Part shown: piece after piece, positions 1 to 4,859 of the stretch
Layout: every line of letters begins with the position of its first letter
How positions within the stretch are numbered: position 1 is the first letter of the stretch
Source of the DNA: Streptosporangiaceae bacterium
GTDB taxonomy: Bacteria; Actinomycetota; Actinomycetes; Streptosporangiales; Streptosporangiaceae
NCBI GenBank assembly: GCA_030040475.1
Contig: JASHTQ010000603.1
Span: 1 to 7,687 of the forward strand
Direction: 5' to 3'
DNA: 7,687 nt
Notes under the pieces: model-generated
What the model was told of the DNA's origin: nothing
The model's input: only the letters and a program-made list of their open reading frames with translations
Database searches by the model: none
Translations under genes and position numbers: made by a program

Positions 1-137
1 CCGTGCGCCTCGAACACGGCCAGGTCCTCGTCCGGCCCCGGGTATCCCTGCTTGCGGTCGAAGCCCGCGACGAAGGCCGGGTCGAGGTGTTCCGGCCCGG
101 CGTGCACCAGTTCGTCGATCATCCAGGAGTCAGCCAT
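1..137 (-). CDS. SAM-dependent methyltransferase, N-terminal fragment
   Basis: Only the first 45 codons are in the window; the gene continues beyond the left edge. The peptide begins MADSWMIDELVHAGPEHLDP and continues with AFVAGFDRKQGYPG and DLAVFEAHG. From memory of the family, the pattern GPEHLDPAxVAxFDRKxG followed by a hydrophobic stretch ending in HG is the usual N-terminal lead-in of a class of actinobacterial class I SAM-dependent methyltransferases, just ahead of the glycine-rich SAM-binding motif, which lies outside the window. The substrate cannot be guessed. The ATG at 137 has a GGGGA at 148-152 (minus-strand sense) as a slightly distant ribosome site. It diverges from the MarR gene, so the 109-bp gap 138-246 probably holds promoters for both, and the regulator may act on this gene. 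Confidence 0.7.
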   Translation of the reverse strand, partial: MADSWMIDELVHAGPEHLDPAFVAGFDRKQGYPGPDEDLAVFEAH

Positions 138-225
138 CCGGCCATTGTCCCCGCTGCCCGGTACCTGGCCGCAACCGTGTTTGCGGGTCTGTCGGGGGTT
201 GCCTCGATAGCGCGCATGTTACTTC

Positions 226-246
226 ATTGTCGTATAATCCATTCTC
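226..246 (+). promoter_or_regulatory. Promoter and possible operator of the MarR gene, leaderless type
   Basis: A perfect consensus -10 hexamer TATAAT lies at 233-238, and the GTG start codon of the regulator follows at 247, only 8 bases later. A transcript started at the usual distance would begin at or within a base or two of the GTG, and no Shine-Dalgarno sequence is present, so the mRNA is probably leaderless, which is common in actinobacteria. There is no good -35 at 16-18 bp spacing. The -10 overlaps an imperfect palindrome ATTGT-CGT-ATAAT (226-238, four of five arm positions matching), which could be the binding site of an autoregulating MarR protein. The -10 is seen directly; the operator role is inference. 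Confidence 0.55.
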
Positions 247-672
247 GTGATATCCGAAAGTGGACTACCGTGGATGGTGCTGGCACTGCAGCGGACCACG
301 CATCACACCCTGCACGCGCTCGGTGCCGCGCTGGCCGGGGAGAACCTCAACGCCGCCGAGATCAACGCGCTGGCGAACCTCGCGGCGGGCGGCGTGCTCA
401 ACGTCCGCCAGCTGAGCGAGCAGACCGGCACCCGGGCTAGCACCCTGACCGGAGTGCTAGACCGGCTCGCCGACCGCGGGTACCTGAACAGGGAACTCGA
501 TCCATCCGACCGCCGCTCGTTCCGCCTGCCGCTGACCGAGGCGGGCCAGGCGATGGGCGCGCGGGTACTCGCCGCCGTGGCGGACCTGGAACGCGAGGCG
601 ATGGCGGGCCTGTCCGCCACCCAGATCGCCGGCTTCCACGCCGTCCTCGCCGCGCTGCAGGAGGCCTGCTGA
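247..672 (+). CDS. MarR-family transcriptional regulator
   Basis: A 141-residue winged-helix DNA-binding protein of typical MarR length. Residues 1-30 form the N-terminal dimerisation helix. LNAAEINALANLA (34-46) matches the conserved helix before the HTH. LNVRQLSEQTGTRASTLTGV (51-70) is the helix-turn-helix with its recognition helix. LDRLADRGYLNREL leads into the wing, where DPSDRR (85-90) is the MarR wing signature, followed by LTEAG (96-100). The C-terminal part forms the second dimer arm. The only cysteine is the last residue (C141), so a classical cysteine redox switch of the OhrR type is not obvious. It starts with GTG directly behind a TATAAT, and its stop overlaps the ATG of the next gene. 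By family habit it represses its own operon and perhaps the divergent methyltransferase, with a small ligand as inducer; the ligand is unknown. Confidence 0.92.
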   Translation: MISESGLPWMVLALQRTTHHTLHALGAALAGENLNAAEINALANLAAGGVLNVRQLSEQTGTRASTLTGVLDRLADRGYLNRELDPSDRRSFRLPLTEAGQAMGARVLAAVADLEREAMAGLSATQIAGFHAVLAALQEAC

Positions 673-1220
673 TGCCCCCCGCCGATACCCCGGCCGGCCC
701 GCACGGATCCGCAGCGCCGCGCGGGTCTCATAGCTTCTGCGGTCACCACGACGGCACCGGTCACCACGGCGCACCGGATGCGGAGCTGGCGGCGATCCTG
801 GCGGCGATCACCGGGCCGGCCGGGGAATTTCGGCATCGCCAGCACGTCAACCTTGCCTTTCTTGCGGTGCGGCGGTACGGGATGCCCGAGGCGACGGGCA
901 AGACCTGCGGGTGGATCCGGCAGATCGCTCGGTACGGGAGGGCTCCGCAGAAGTACCACCACACGATCTCGCGGGCGTGGGTCGAACTGGTCGCGCACCA
1001 CGTCGCCGCCGACCCGGAGTGCGCGGACTTCGACGTCTTCGCCGGGCGGAATCCGGCGCTGCTTGACAAGCGCCTGCTCAGCCGGCACTACCGCTCGACA
1101 ACCCTGGCTGCCGAGCCCGCCCGCGGCGGCTGGGTCGAACCCGACCTGCTGCCGTTTCCGTGGTCGGATCGGGCAGGGTCGGATCGGGCAGGATCGGATC
1201 GGGCCAGCAGCGCCGGCTGA
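672..1220 (+). CDS. Conserved hypothetical protein, His-rich, coupled to MarR
   Basis: A 182-residue soluble protein, translationally coupled to the regulator: TGA and ATG share one base (672), and a perfect AGGAGG (659-664) lies 7 bases ahead. Conserved-looking blocks are FRHRQHVNLAF (53-63), KYHHTISRAW (94-103), LLDKRLLSRHYRS (130-142) and GWVEPDLLPFP (153-163). I recall this set of blocks from an uncharacterised bacterial family in which histidines recur (here H55, H58, H96, H97, H139), so metal binding is possible but unproven. Residues 19-33 hold a separate Cys/His cluster (SHSFCGHHDGTGHH). After residue 163 the conserved part ends and the tail is three SDRAG-like repeats encoded by a 15-bp DNA repeat. 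The last 133 bp overlap the opposing SnoaL-like gene. Function unknown; joint transcription with a MarR suggests an inducible role. Confidence 0.8.
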   Translation: MPPADTPAGPHGSAAPRGSHSFCGHHDGTGHHGAPDAELAAILAAITGPAGEFRHRQHVNLAFLAVRRYGMPEATGKTCGWIRQIARYGRAPQKYHHTISRAWVELVAHHVAADPECADFDVFAGRNPALLDKRLLSRHYRSTTLAAEPARGGWVEPDLLPFPWSDRAGSDRAGSDRASSAG

Positions 1221-1585
1221 TCGATCACCCACCGTCGGGTGCCGTCGGCCTGGCGACGGGCCACCTCCACCGTGGCGCCGCCGCCAGGCAGGCGCGTCGA
1301 AGTGAGCGCGAGGTCCCCGTTGAGGATCGCAGGCGGTTGGCCCGCGGAGCCGGACGACGGGCGGTCGGCCAGGAGCCTGGCGTAGACCTCGCGTATCTGC
1401 TCGTGCCCGGTGGCGAGGCCGCCGGGCGGGACGGCCAGCACCGCACCGGGCTCGTAGAGCGCGACGAGCCCTTCGACGTCGCCCGCGTTGGCCCGGTCGA
1501 GGAAGAACCGGCCGAGATCGTTCGGCTGGACGGCCGGCTCGTGTCCGTGGCCGACCGAAGGCTCGTGTCCTGGCTGGACTGTCAT
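1088..1585 (-). CDS. SnoaL/NTF2-like domain protein with extended C-terminal tail
   Basis: A 165-residue protein whose residues 21-127 look like a SnoaL/NTF2-fold (DUF4440-like) domain: FFLDRANAGDVEGLVALYEP (27-46), the helix and Asp/Tyr pattern typical at the pocket entrance; GAVLAVPPGGLATGHEQIRE (47-66); then strands with LALTSTRLPGG and a final strand RRWVIDQPALL (117-127). Members are small pocket proteins that act as isomerases, cyclases or ligand binders; the substrate cannot be told. The ATG at 1585 follows AGGGGGAG with about 6 bases spacing. Residues 4-19 carry two HEP-V repeats. Residues 128-165 lie beyond the usual domain end: they are coded by three 15-bp repeats, then by the antisense of the conserved C-terminus of the opposing gene, which suggests that the original stop codon was lost. 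Confidence 0.8.
   Translation of the reverse strand: MTVQPGHEPSVGHGHEPAVQPNDLGRFFLDRANAGDVEGLVALYEPGAVLAVPPGGLATGHEQIREVYARLLADRPSSGSAGQPPAILNGDLALTSTRLPGGGATVEVARRQADGTRRWVIDQPALLARSDPARSDPARSDHGNGSRSGSTQPPRAGSAARVVER
1162..1206. repeat. Three tandem 15-bp repeats inside two overlapping genes
   Basis: The unit GGTCGGATCGGGCAG is present twice exactly (1162-1176, 1177-1191) and a third time with changes at its second and fourteenth bases (1192-1206). Fifteen is a multiple of three, so a gain or loss of a unit keeps both frames: on the plus strand it encodes SDRAG in the tail of the MarR-coupled protein, on the minus strand ARSDP in the tail of the SnoaL-like protein. It sits just where the conserved parts of both proteins end. 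The repeat is seen directly; origin by replication slippage is inference. Confidence 0.9.
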
Positions 1586-1830
1586 CGGTGCTCCCCCTCA
1601 GTCGCTGGGTGTCGATGCCGCCCGCGATCATCTCACCGGGTCCCGGCATGACGGCTTGGTCCTGTCCACGTCTGCAGATTTCCGTTGTTATGGAGGTCCA
1701 AGGCCAAAGTAGCGTGCGGTTGCGGCGGGTCGCGGGTCTTGGAGGCGATCCGGTGCCCTTTCGCGGCGATCCAGCCGCATCCGCCGTCCCTGCAGCCCCT
1801 GTGGTCACTCGGTCACCAGGCCCGGCCGCA

Positions 1831-1882
1831 ACGTTGTAAGGATGTAGCGGTTGTAACCGCCACGATGTAAGGATGTGGCGGT
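1831..1882. repeat. 31-bp-spaced direct repeat with nested hairpins
   Basis: A 21-bp motif, ACG(T/A)TGTAAGGATGT(A/G)GCGGT, occurs at 1831-1851 and 1862-1882 with two differences, so the repeat period is 31 bp, about three helical turns. Two inverted repeats are nested in it: GCGGT-TGTA-ACCGC (1847-1860), and a perfect 8-bp stem ACCGCCAC (1856-1863) with GTGGCGGT (1875-1882) around an 11-base loop. The two stems share bases 1856-1860, so as RNA they exclude each other. It could be a pair of protein-binding sites on one face of the helix or a small switching RNA. No T-run follows, so it is not a standard terminator. Confidence 0.6.
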
Positions 1883-1937
1883 CGGGACGGGGCCGGGGGC
1901 AGGACCGTGGAGCCGGGCGGAGGGCCGACGGAGCGCC

Positions 1938-1971
1938 GGACGGGCACCGGCGGACCGCGGGACGGGCACCG
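1938..1971. repeat. 12-bp direct repeat, GGACGGGCACCG
   Basis: The 12-mer occurs at 1938-1949 and 1960-1971, 22 bp apart, within a stretch where GGACGG recurs (also near 1884 and 1976). This looks like low-complexity GC-rich intergenic DNA rather than a defined element. Confidence 0.45.
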
Positions 1972-2122
1972 ACAGGGACGGAGCGGGGATCGTGTCCTGG
2001 CCGGCGGGCCGCGAGCGCGACATGGCGGAAACTCGGCTTATTTCGGAGTGGCCGCCACAGTCCCGCTCTTCCTTCCGCAGGCCCGAGTCCTCTGCGAAAT
2101 TGGCGTTCTGAGCCTGCAGGTT

Positions 2123-2159
2123 TTGACTAGTGAGGACGGAGCTTTTATTCGGGGCGAAT
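2123..2159 (+). promoter_or_regulatory. Candidate promoter with a 5-3-5 palindrome
   Basis: TTGACT (2123-2128) is a good -35 hexamer; 17 bp later lies TATTCG (2146-2151), a weak -10. The palindrome ATTCG-GGG-CGAAT (2147-2159) overlaps this -10, and TATTCG recurs at 2164-2169, 18 bp further on. If used, the promoter would give a leader of roughly 280 bases ahead of the GTG at 2436. The weak -10 keeps confidence low. Confidence 0.25.
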
Positions 2160-2169
2160 GTTGTATTCG

Positions 2170-2310
2170 ATGAGGGTCAAGGGATTCTTGGTTGGTGTTG
2201 CGGTTGAGGCTGACGGGGTATCTGGTGAACGGGGCGGTGCGCGGCTAGAGAGGCCGGGAATCCTCGTTGTCGGAGAGTCCGGGAATCCTTATCAATACGT
2301 GTTCGGGTGA
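2170..2310 (+). other. 46-codon open frame, doubtful
   Basis: ATG at 2170 opens 46 codons to a TGA at 2308-2310. The peptide starts MRVKGFLVGVAVEADGVSGE and ends VVGESGNPYQYVFG. There is no Shine-Dalgarno sequence ahead of it, and its third positions use many T and A bases (GTT, GGT, GCT, GTA, TCT), unlike the G/C-ending codons of the genes around it. It contains the two 17-bp direct repeats, and its stop lies in the right arm of the 2297-2316 palindrome. It could be a leader peptide, a fragment of imported sequence, or chance. I do not recognise it. Confidence 0.15.
2248..2289. repeat. Two 17-bp direct repeats, 25 bp apart
   Basis: GAGAGGCCGGGAATCCT (2248-2264) and GAGAGTCCGGGAATCCT (2273-2289) differ at one base. 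The 25-bp period is about two and a half helical turns. They sit in the AT-richer leader region, just before the ACGTGTTC palindrome. They may be binding-site iterons or the trace of a small duplication. Confidence 0.7.
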
Positions 2311-2316
2311 ACACGT
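2297..2316. promoter_or_regulatory. Perfect 8-4-8 palindrome, operator or hairpin
   Basis: The arms ACGTGTTC (2297-2304) and GAACACGT (2309-2316) are exact reverse complements around GGGT. The length and symmetry fit a dimeric repressor site or a stable RNA hairpin. It lies about 30 bp before the candidate -35/-10 of the 65-residue gene. No T-run follows, so a terminator is unlikely. Confidence 0.6.
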
Positions 2317-2322
2317 TGGGTC

Positions 2323-2361
2323 TTGCGCTGCTAAGAGTAGCGACTTACATTCTTAATGTAA
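2323..2361 (+). promoter_or_regulatory. Candidate promoter with 7-3-7 palindrome over the -10
   Basis: TTACATT-CTT-AATGTAA (2345-2361) is a perfect 17-bp palindrome of the size bound by MarR, GntR or TetR dimers. The -10-like TACATT (2346-2351) lies in its left arm, 17 bp after a weak -35, TTGCGC (2323-2328). A transcript from here would start near 2358 and carry the 2379-2407 hairpin in its leader. The palindrome is certain; its use as an operator of the downstream gene is inference. The MarR protein of this window is a possible but unsupported candidate, as its own promoter palindrome is different. Confidence 0.5.
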
Positions 2362-2378
2362 CCGAAGATGCTGCTTCC

Positions 2379-2407
2379 CAGACCCATTCCGGCTGGAATC
2401 GGGTCTG
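2379..2407 (+). other. Strong leader hairpin ahead of the 65-residue gene
   Basis: CAGACCC-ATTCC (2379-2390) pairs with GGAAT-C-GGGTCTG (2395-2407): 12 base pairs with one bulged C (2400) around the loop GGCT. A smaller hairpin, GAAG-ATGCTG-CTTC (2364-2377), sits just before it. The stem ends 13 bases before the GAGGGGAG ribosome site (2421-2428), so the site stays free when the stem is folded. No T-run follows. It may stabilise the mRNA or belong to a cis-acting leader. Confidence 0.6.
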
Positions 2408-2435
2408 AAAGAGCCGAACCGAGGGGAGCCGCGGC

Positions 2436-2633
2436 GTGAGCGTCGAAGCATCCGAGATGGTCAGCATTCCCCGTGCGGAACTGGACGCGCTGAAGGCCGA
2501 GCTGACGCGGCTGCGGCACGAGGTCGGGCGCGGTGTGGCCTGGGGACGTAAGCACGACGATGCCGGGCCGGGCAATGACAGGCCGAGGTGTACCCGCGAG
2601 GCACTGGTCAGGGCGTGGGGAATCAGTGTGTGA
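2436..2633 (+). CDS. Small coiled-coil protein, hypothetical
   Basis: A 65-residue protein starting with GTG behind an excellent GAGGGGAG (2421-2428, 7 bases spacing), the main reason to believe it. Residues 12-30 (PRAELDALKAELTRLRHEV) form a short amphipathic helix with L16, L19, L23, L26 and V30 in exact 3-4 heptad spacing, so it probably dimerises. A polar, glycine-rich linker follows (39-50), and the C-terminus TREALVRAWGISV (53-65) is again helical. I have no named family for it; small proteins of this shape are seen as antitoxins, adaptors or regulators. It is preceded by an unusually structured control region and followed after 66 bp by the flavoprotein gene, so the two may be co-transcribed. 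A 6-bp hairpin overlaps its stop codon. Confidence 0.6.
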   Translation: MSVEASEMVSIPRAELDALKAELTRLRHEVGRGVAWGRKHDDAGPGNDRPRCTREALVRAWGISV

Positions 2634-2647
2634 TGCTGGTTAGCATC
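2632..2647 (+). other. Hairpin over the stop codon of the small gene
   Basis: GATGCT (2632-2637) and AGCATC (2642-2647) form a perfect 6-bp stem around GGTT. It includes the last two bases of the TGA stop. There is no T-run, so full termination is doubtful; it may stabilise the 3' end of the upstream message or partly separate the small gene from the flavoprotein gene. Confidence 0.4.
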
Positions 2648-2699
2648 CGGCGGTAGCGAGAAAGCGCGGGCCGGGGCGTCCTTGACGGGAGACACGCTC

Positions 2700-3269
2700 G
2701 TGGCGGCAGCGCGGAAACTACCGGTCCTTTACGTCATCAGCGGCGGCGGGCCGCCGGCCGGGGATCTCGCGGAATTCGTCGGCTTCGCCCGGGGCGAGGG
2801 GTGGGACGTATGCGTGATCGCCACTCCGGACGGGGCCAAGTTCCTCGATGTCGCCGGGCTGGCCGCGCTGACCGGCCATCCGGTCCGGGTGCAGTACAAG
2901 AATCCCGACGACCCCGACGTGCTGCCTCCCGCGGACGCCATGGTCATCGCGCCCGCCACCTTCAACACGATCAACAAGCTGGCTCACGGCATCAGCGACA
3001 CCCTGGCCCTTGGCCTGCTGAACGAGGCGGTCGGCCTCGGCCTGCCGATTACCGCGGTCCCCTGGCCTAATGCGGCGCTGGCGCGCCATCCGGCGTTCCG
3101 GCGCAGCGTCGCCGAGCTCCTTGACTGGGGGCTGACGGTGATCTTCGACCCTGCCCGGCTGCCCGACGCCGACGACGAGCCCGCCGTTTTCCCGTGGGAG
3201 CTGCTCCGCGCGGACCTGGCGAATCTCCGGGCCGCCGCGGAGCAGCCTAGGCGCGAACCAGGCGGCTGA
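2700..3269 (+). CDS. Flavoprotein, HFCD/Dfp-like fold
   Basis: A 189-residue protein of the flavoprotein family (PF02441; homo-oligomeric flavin-containing Cys decarboxylase fold, as in EpiD and Dfp). The N-terminal strand and FMN-phosphate loop is VLYVISGGGPPAGDL (9-23). GWDVCVIATPDGAKFLD (34-50) is the second strand. ADAMVIAPATFNTINKLAHG (78-97) carries the PASANT-like motif PATFNT (85-90), followed by ISDTLALGLLNEA. LPITAVPWPNAALARHPAF (115-133) is the second cofactor/substrate segment. I chose the GTG at 2700 because GGGAG (2687-2691) lies 8 bases ahead; an upstream in-frame TTG at 2682 has no such support. The catalytic His that precedes PASANT in EpiD and Dfp seems to be replaced (Asp71 aligns there), so the usual decarboxylation may be absent. 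Substrate unknown. Confidence 0.85.
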   Translation: MAAARKLPVLYVISGGGPPAGDLAEFVGFARGEGWDVCVIATPDGAKFLDVAGLAALTGHPVRVQYKNPDDPDVLPPADAMVIAPATFNTINKLAHGISDTLALGLLNEAVGLGLPITAVPWPNAALARHPAFRRSVAELLDWGLTVIFDPARLPDADDEPAVFPWELLRADLANLRAAAEQPRREPGG

Positions 3270-3371
3270 TATCGGGACCCGGGCCGCGCCGCGACGGAGC
3301 GTCGAGGTCGCCGTCCCACGCCGGGAGCGAAAACGCTGGCTCGGGTCGCGGGCCGCGGGCAGGCTTGTGCT

Positions 3372-4385
3372 ATGACCGCTGGCTATGATCCGTTCGCGGC
3401 CGGGCCTGTCGCGGTTGGCGTCCGCACGATCGAGGCGCGGGATCGGGTCCGCGGCCGTGACTTCCCGTGCGAGATCTGGTATCCGGCCGACGTGCCTGGT
3501 GGCAGTGCCGCCGGCGAGGTCCGCGGGGCCGAGCCGCGCGGCGGGCCGCATCCGCTGGTCATCTTCTCCCATCACAGTTTCGGGCACCGGCGTAAGGCGA
3601 CGTTCCTTGCTACGCACCTGGCCAGTCACGGGTACGTGGTGGCCGCATGCGATCACAGCGAGGTGATCGCGCCGGAACTGGCGGGCCGCGGCGGCGAGAC
3701 AGACGCGCAACGAGCCGACCGGATCGCAGCCATCGTCGACAGCCGGGTGCCCGATGTGCGCTTCCTGCTTGACCACCTGCTGGCAGGGACGACGGGCATC
3801 GAGCTTGATCGGGAACGGGTGGCGCTAGCCGGGCACAGCTTTGGCGGCTGGACGGTGCTCGCGGTCCCGGAGGTCGACCCGCGGGTGCGGGCCGTGGTGG
3901 CGCTCGCGCCTGGCGGGGGCGGCAGGCCGAGGCCCGGGATCTTGCCGCTGACGCTGGCGTTCGGGTGGACCGATGAGGTGCCCGCGCTGTACCTGGCGGC
4001 GGAGGACGACACGCCGGTACCGCTCGACGGCGTGCGGGAACTGTTCGGCCGCGCCCCCGCGCCGAAACAGATGTTCGTGTTGCGGCGCGCCGACCACCAG
4101 CACTTTGTCGACGACGTCGAGGGCGAGCACGAGGCGCTGCGGGCGATGTCGATGCCCGGCGAGGCCGCGTGGATCTCGGCCGCGATGCGGCCGATCAGCG
4201 AACTGTGCTCGGGCCGGCAGGCACACGAGTTCACCCGCGGGCTCACGCTCGCCCACCTGGACGCGGCCCTGCGCGGGAGCGATGCCGCCAGCCGGTTCCT
4301 TGGCGGCGACGTGCGGGCCGCGCTCGCGGCGCGCGGGGTAGACGCGATCGCGGTGGATGTCGGGTCAGGGCTGGCCGGGAGGTAG
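3372..4385 (+). CDS. Alpha/beta hydrolase, PAF-acetylhydrolase/dienelactone-hydrolase-like
   Basis: A 337-residue cytoplasmic alpha/beta hydrolase with no signal peptide. FPCEIWYPAD (31-40) is the N-terminal strand typical of platelet-activating-factor acetylhydrolase-like and dienelactone-hydrolase-like enzymes. HPLVIFSHHSFGHRRKATFL (60-79) forms the oxyanion-hole region. HLASHGYVVAACDHSE (82-97) is the next helix and strand. The nucleophile elbow is GHSFGG (154-159, Ser156). The acid is probably Asp212 or Asp213 in AAEDDTPVPL, and the base His242 or His244 in RADHQHF. The C-terminal third (250-337) is helical. It probably cleaves an ester or similar bond; the substrate is not apparent. The start at 3372 has only weak ribosome-site support. 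Its last 21 bp overlap the opposing DUF1707 gene, and it stands alone as a transcription unit. Confidence 0.85.
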   Translation: MTAGYDPFAAGPVAVGVRTIEARDRVRGRDFPCEIWYPADVPGGSAAGEVRGAEPRGGPHPLVIFSHHSFGHRRKATFLATHLASHGYVVAACDHSEVIAPELAGRGGETDAQRADRIAAIVDSRVPDVRFLLDHLLAGTTGIELDRERVALAGHSFGGWTVLAVPEVDPRVRAVVALAPGGGGRPRPGILPLTLAFGWTDEVPALYLAAEDDTPVPLDGVRELFGRAPAPKQMFVLRRADHQHFVDDVEGEHEALRAMSMPGEAAWISAAMRPISELCSGRQAHEFTRGLTLAHLDAALRGSDAASRFLGGDVRAALAARGVDAIAVDVGSGLAGR

Positions 4386-4859
4386 CTGCTTGCCATGCGG
4401 CGGATTGCCGCGCCTGATATGCGTGACGCCGACCGTTACGACGAGCAGGATCGCCCCCCACGGGCCCGCGACCCAGACCGGCCAGGGATAGATCAGGTGC
4501 GCTGTCGTGGCGCTGGCCAGGACCCAGACCACCACGTTGACCGCCACGATCGCGCCCCAGATCGTCCACAGCACCTTGAGCGGCGTGGGCAAGCCGCGCC
4601 GCGCGACGGCGGCTGGCGGCGGCTGGGGTGGGAGGGCCGACGCCGGGGCCGGCTCCCGGCGCGCCACGGACGTGCTCTCCGGCAAGTCCGCGGACAGCGG
4701 GACCAGGTCGCCGTAGGTCACCGCCTCGGACGCGAGCCCCATGCGGTCGAGGTACTCGTCCATCTTCAGGCGGCCCTCGTCCAGGGCGGTGCGCAGCCGG
4801 TCGACGACCTCTTGCCGGTCGGCGTCCGAGGCCCGCATCATCTTCTGGCGATCATCCAT
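4365..4859 (-). CDS. DUF1707 domain membrane protein with two TM helices
   Basis: A 164-residue protein. MRASDADRQEVVDRLRTALD (8-27) and EGRLKMDEYLDRM (28-40), with ASEAVTYGDLVPLSADLP (43-60), form a textbook DUF1707 domain, an actinobacterial N-terminal module of unknown role. A Pro/Ala linker (68-88) leads to two hydrophobic helices at about 95-117 and 126-147, each rich in Trp and Val, as in the 2TM domain often paired with DUF1707. The tail is short and polar. I chose the ATG at 4859 because GGAGGGG lies 5 bases ahead; the frame stays open to 4928 without such a site. A TATCCT -10-like hexamer (minus strand, 4896-4901) lies about 40 bases upstream. It lies downstream of the gamma-CA gene on the same strand with 123 bp between. 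Confidence 0.85.
   Translation of the reverse strand: MDDRQKMMRASDADRQEVVDRLRTALDEGRLKMDEYLDRMGLASEAVTYGDLVPLSADLPESTSVARREPAPASALPPQPPPAAVARRGLPTPLKVLWTIWGAIVAVNVVVWVLASATTAHLIYPWPVWVAGPWGAILLVVTVGVTHIRRGNPPHGKQLPPGQP

Larger units (their letters stand above)
1586..2435. other. 850-bp region without a convincing gene
   Basis: No reading frame here looks like a protein: the open frames are short, arginine- and proline-rich, lack good ribosome sites and resemble no family I know. Up to about 2040 the sequence is GC-rich and holds GGACGG-type repeats (1938-1949 and 1960-1971 share GGACGGGCACCG) and the repeat/hairpin element at 1831-1882. From about 2040 onward it drops to about 50 % G+C (lines counted: 2101-2160 about 53 %, 2281-2400 about 49 %) and holds direct repeats, palindromes and hairpins listed separately. 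It probably carries the promoter of the SnoaL-like gene at its left end and the control region of the 65-residue protein at its right end. The middle could be decayed or imported DNA. Confidence 0.6.

Noticed and set aside
303..1808. 501-codon open frame on the minus strand
   Set aside because: It crosses the MarR gene, its coupled partner and the SnoaL-like gene in the wrong frame, is full of Arg/Pro/Ala, and matches no family. It is a shadow frame of high-GC DNA.
1805..2023. 72-codon minus-strand frame in the GC-rich gap
   Set aside because: Arg/Pro-rich, no ribosome site, and made partly of short direct repeats; it looks like intergenic DNA.
2100..2435. Group II intron, retron or insertion-sequence remnant in the AT-richer stretch
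   Set aside because: The repeats and hairpins invite the idea, but I find no reverse transcriptase or transposase coding, no terminal inverted repeats and no target duplication.
3321..3340. AGCG-AAAA-CGCT hairpin between flavoprotein and hydrolase genes as a terminator
   Set aside because: The stem is only four base pairs and no T-run follows.
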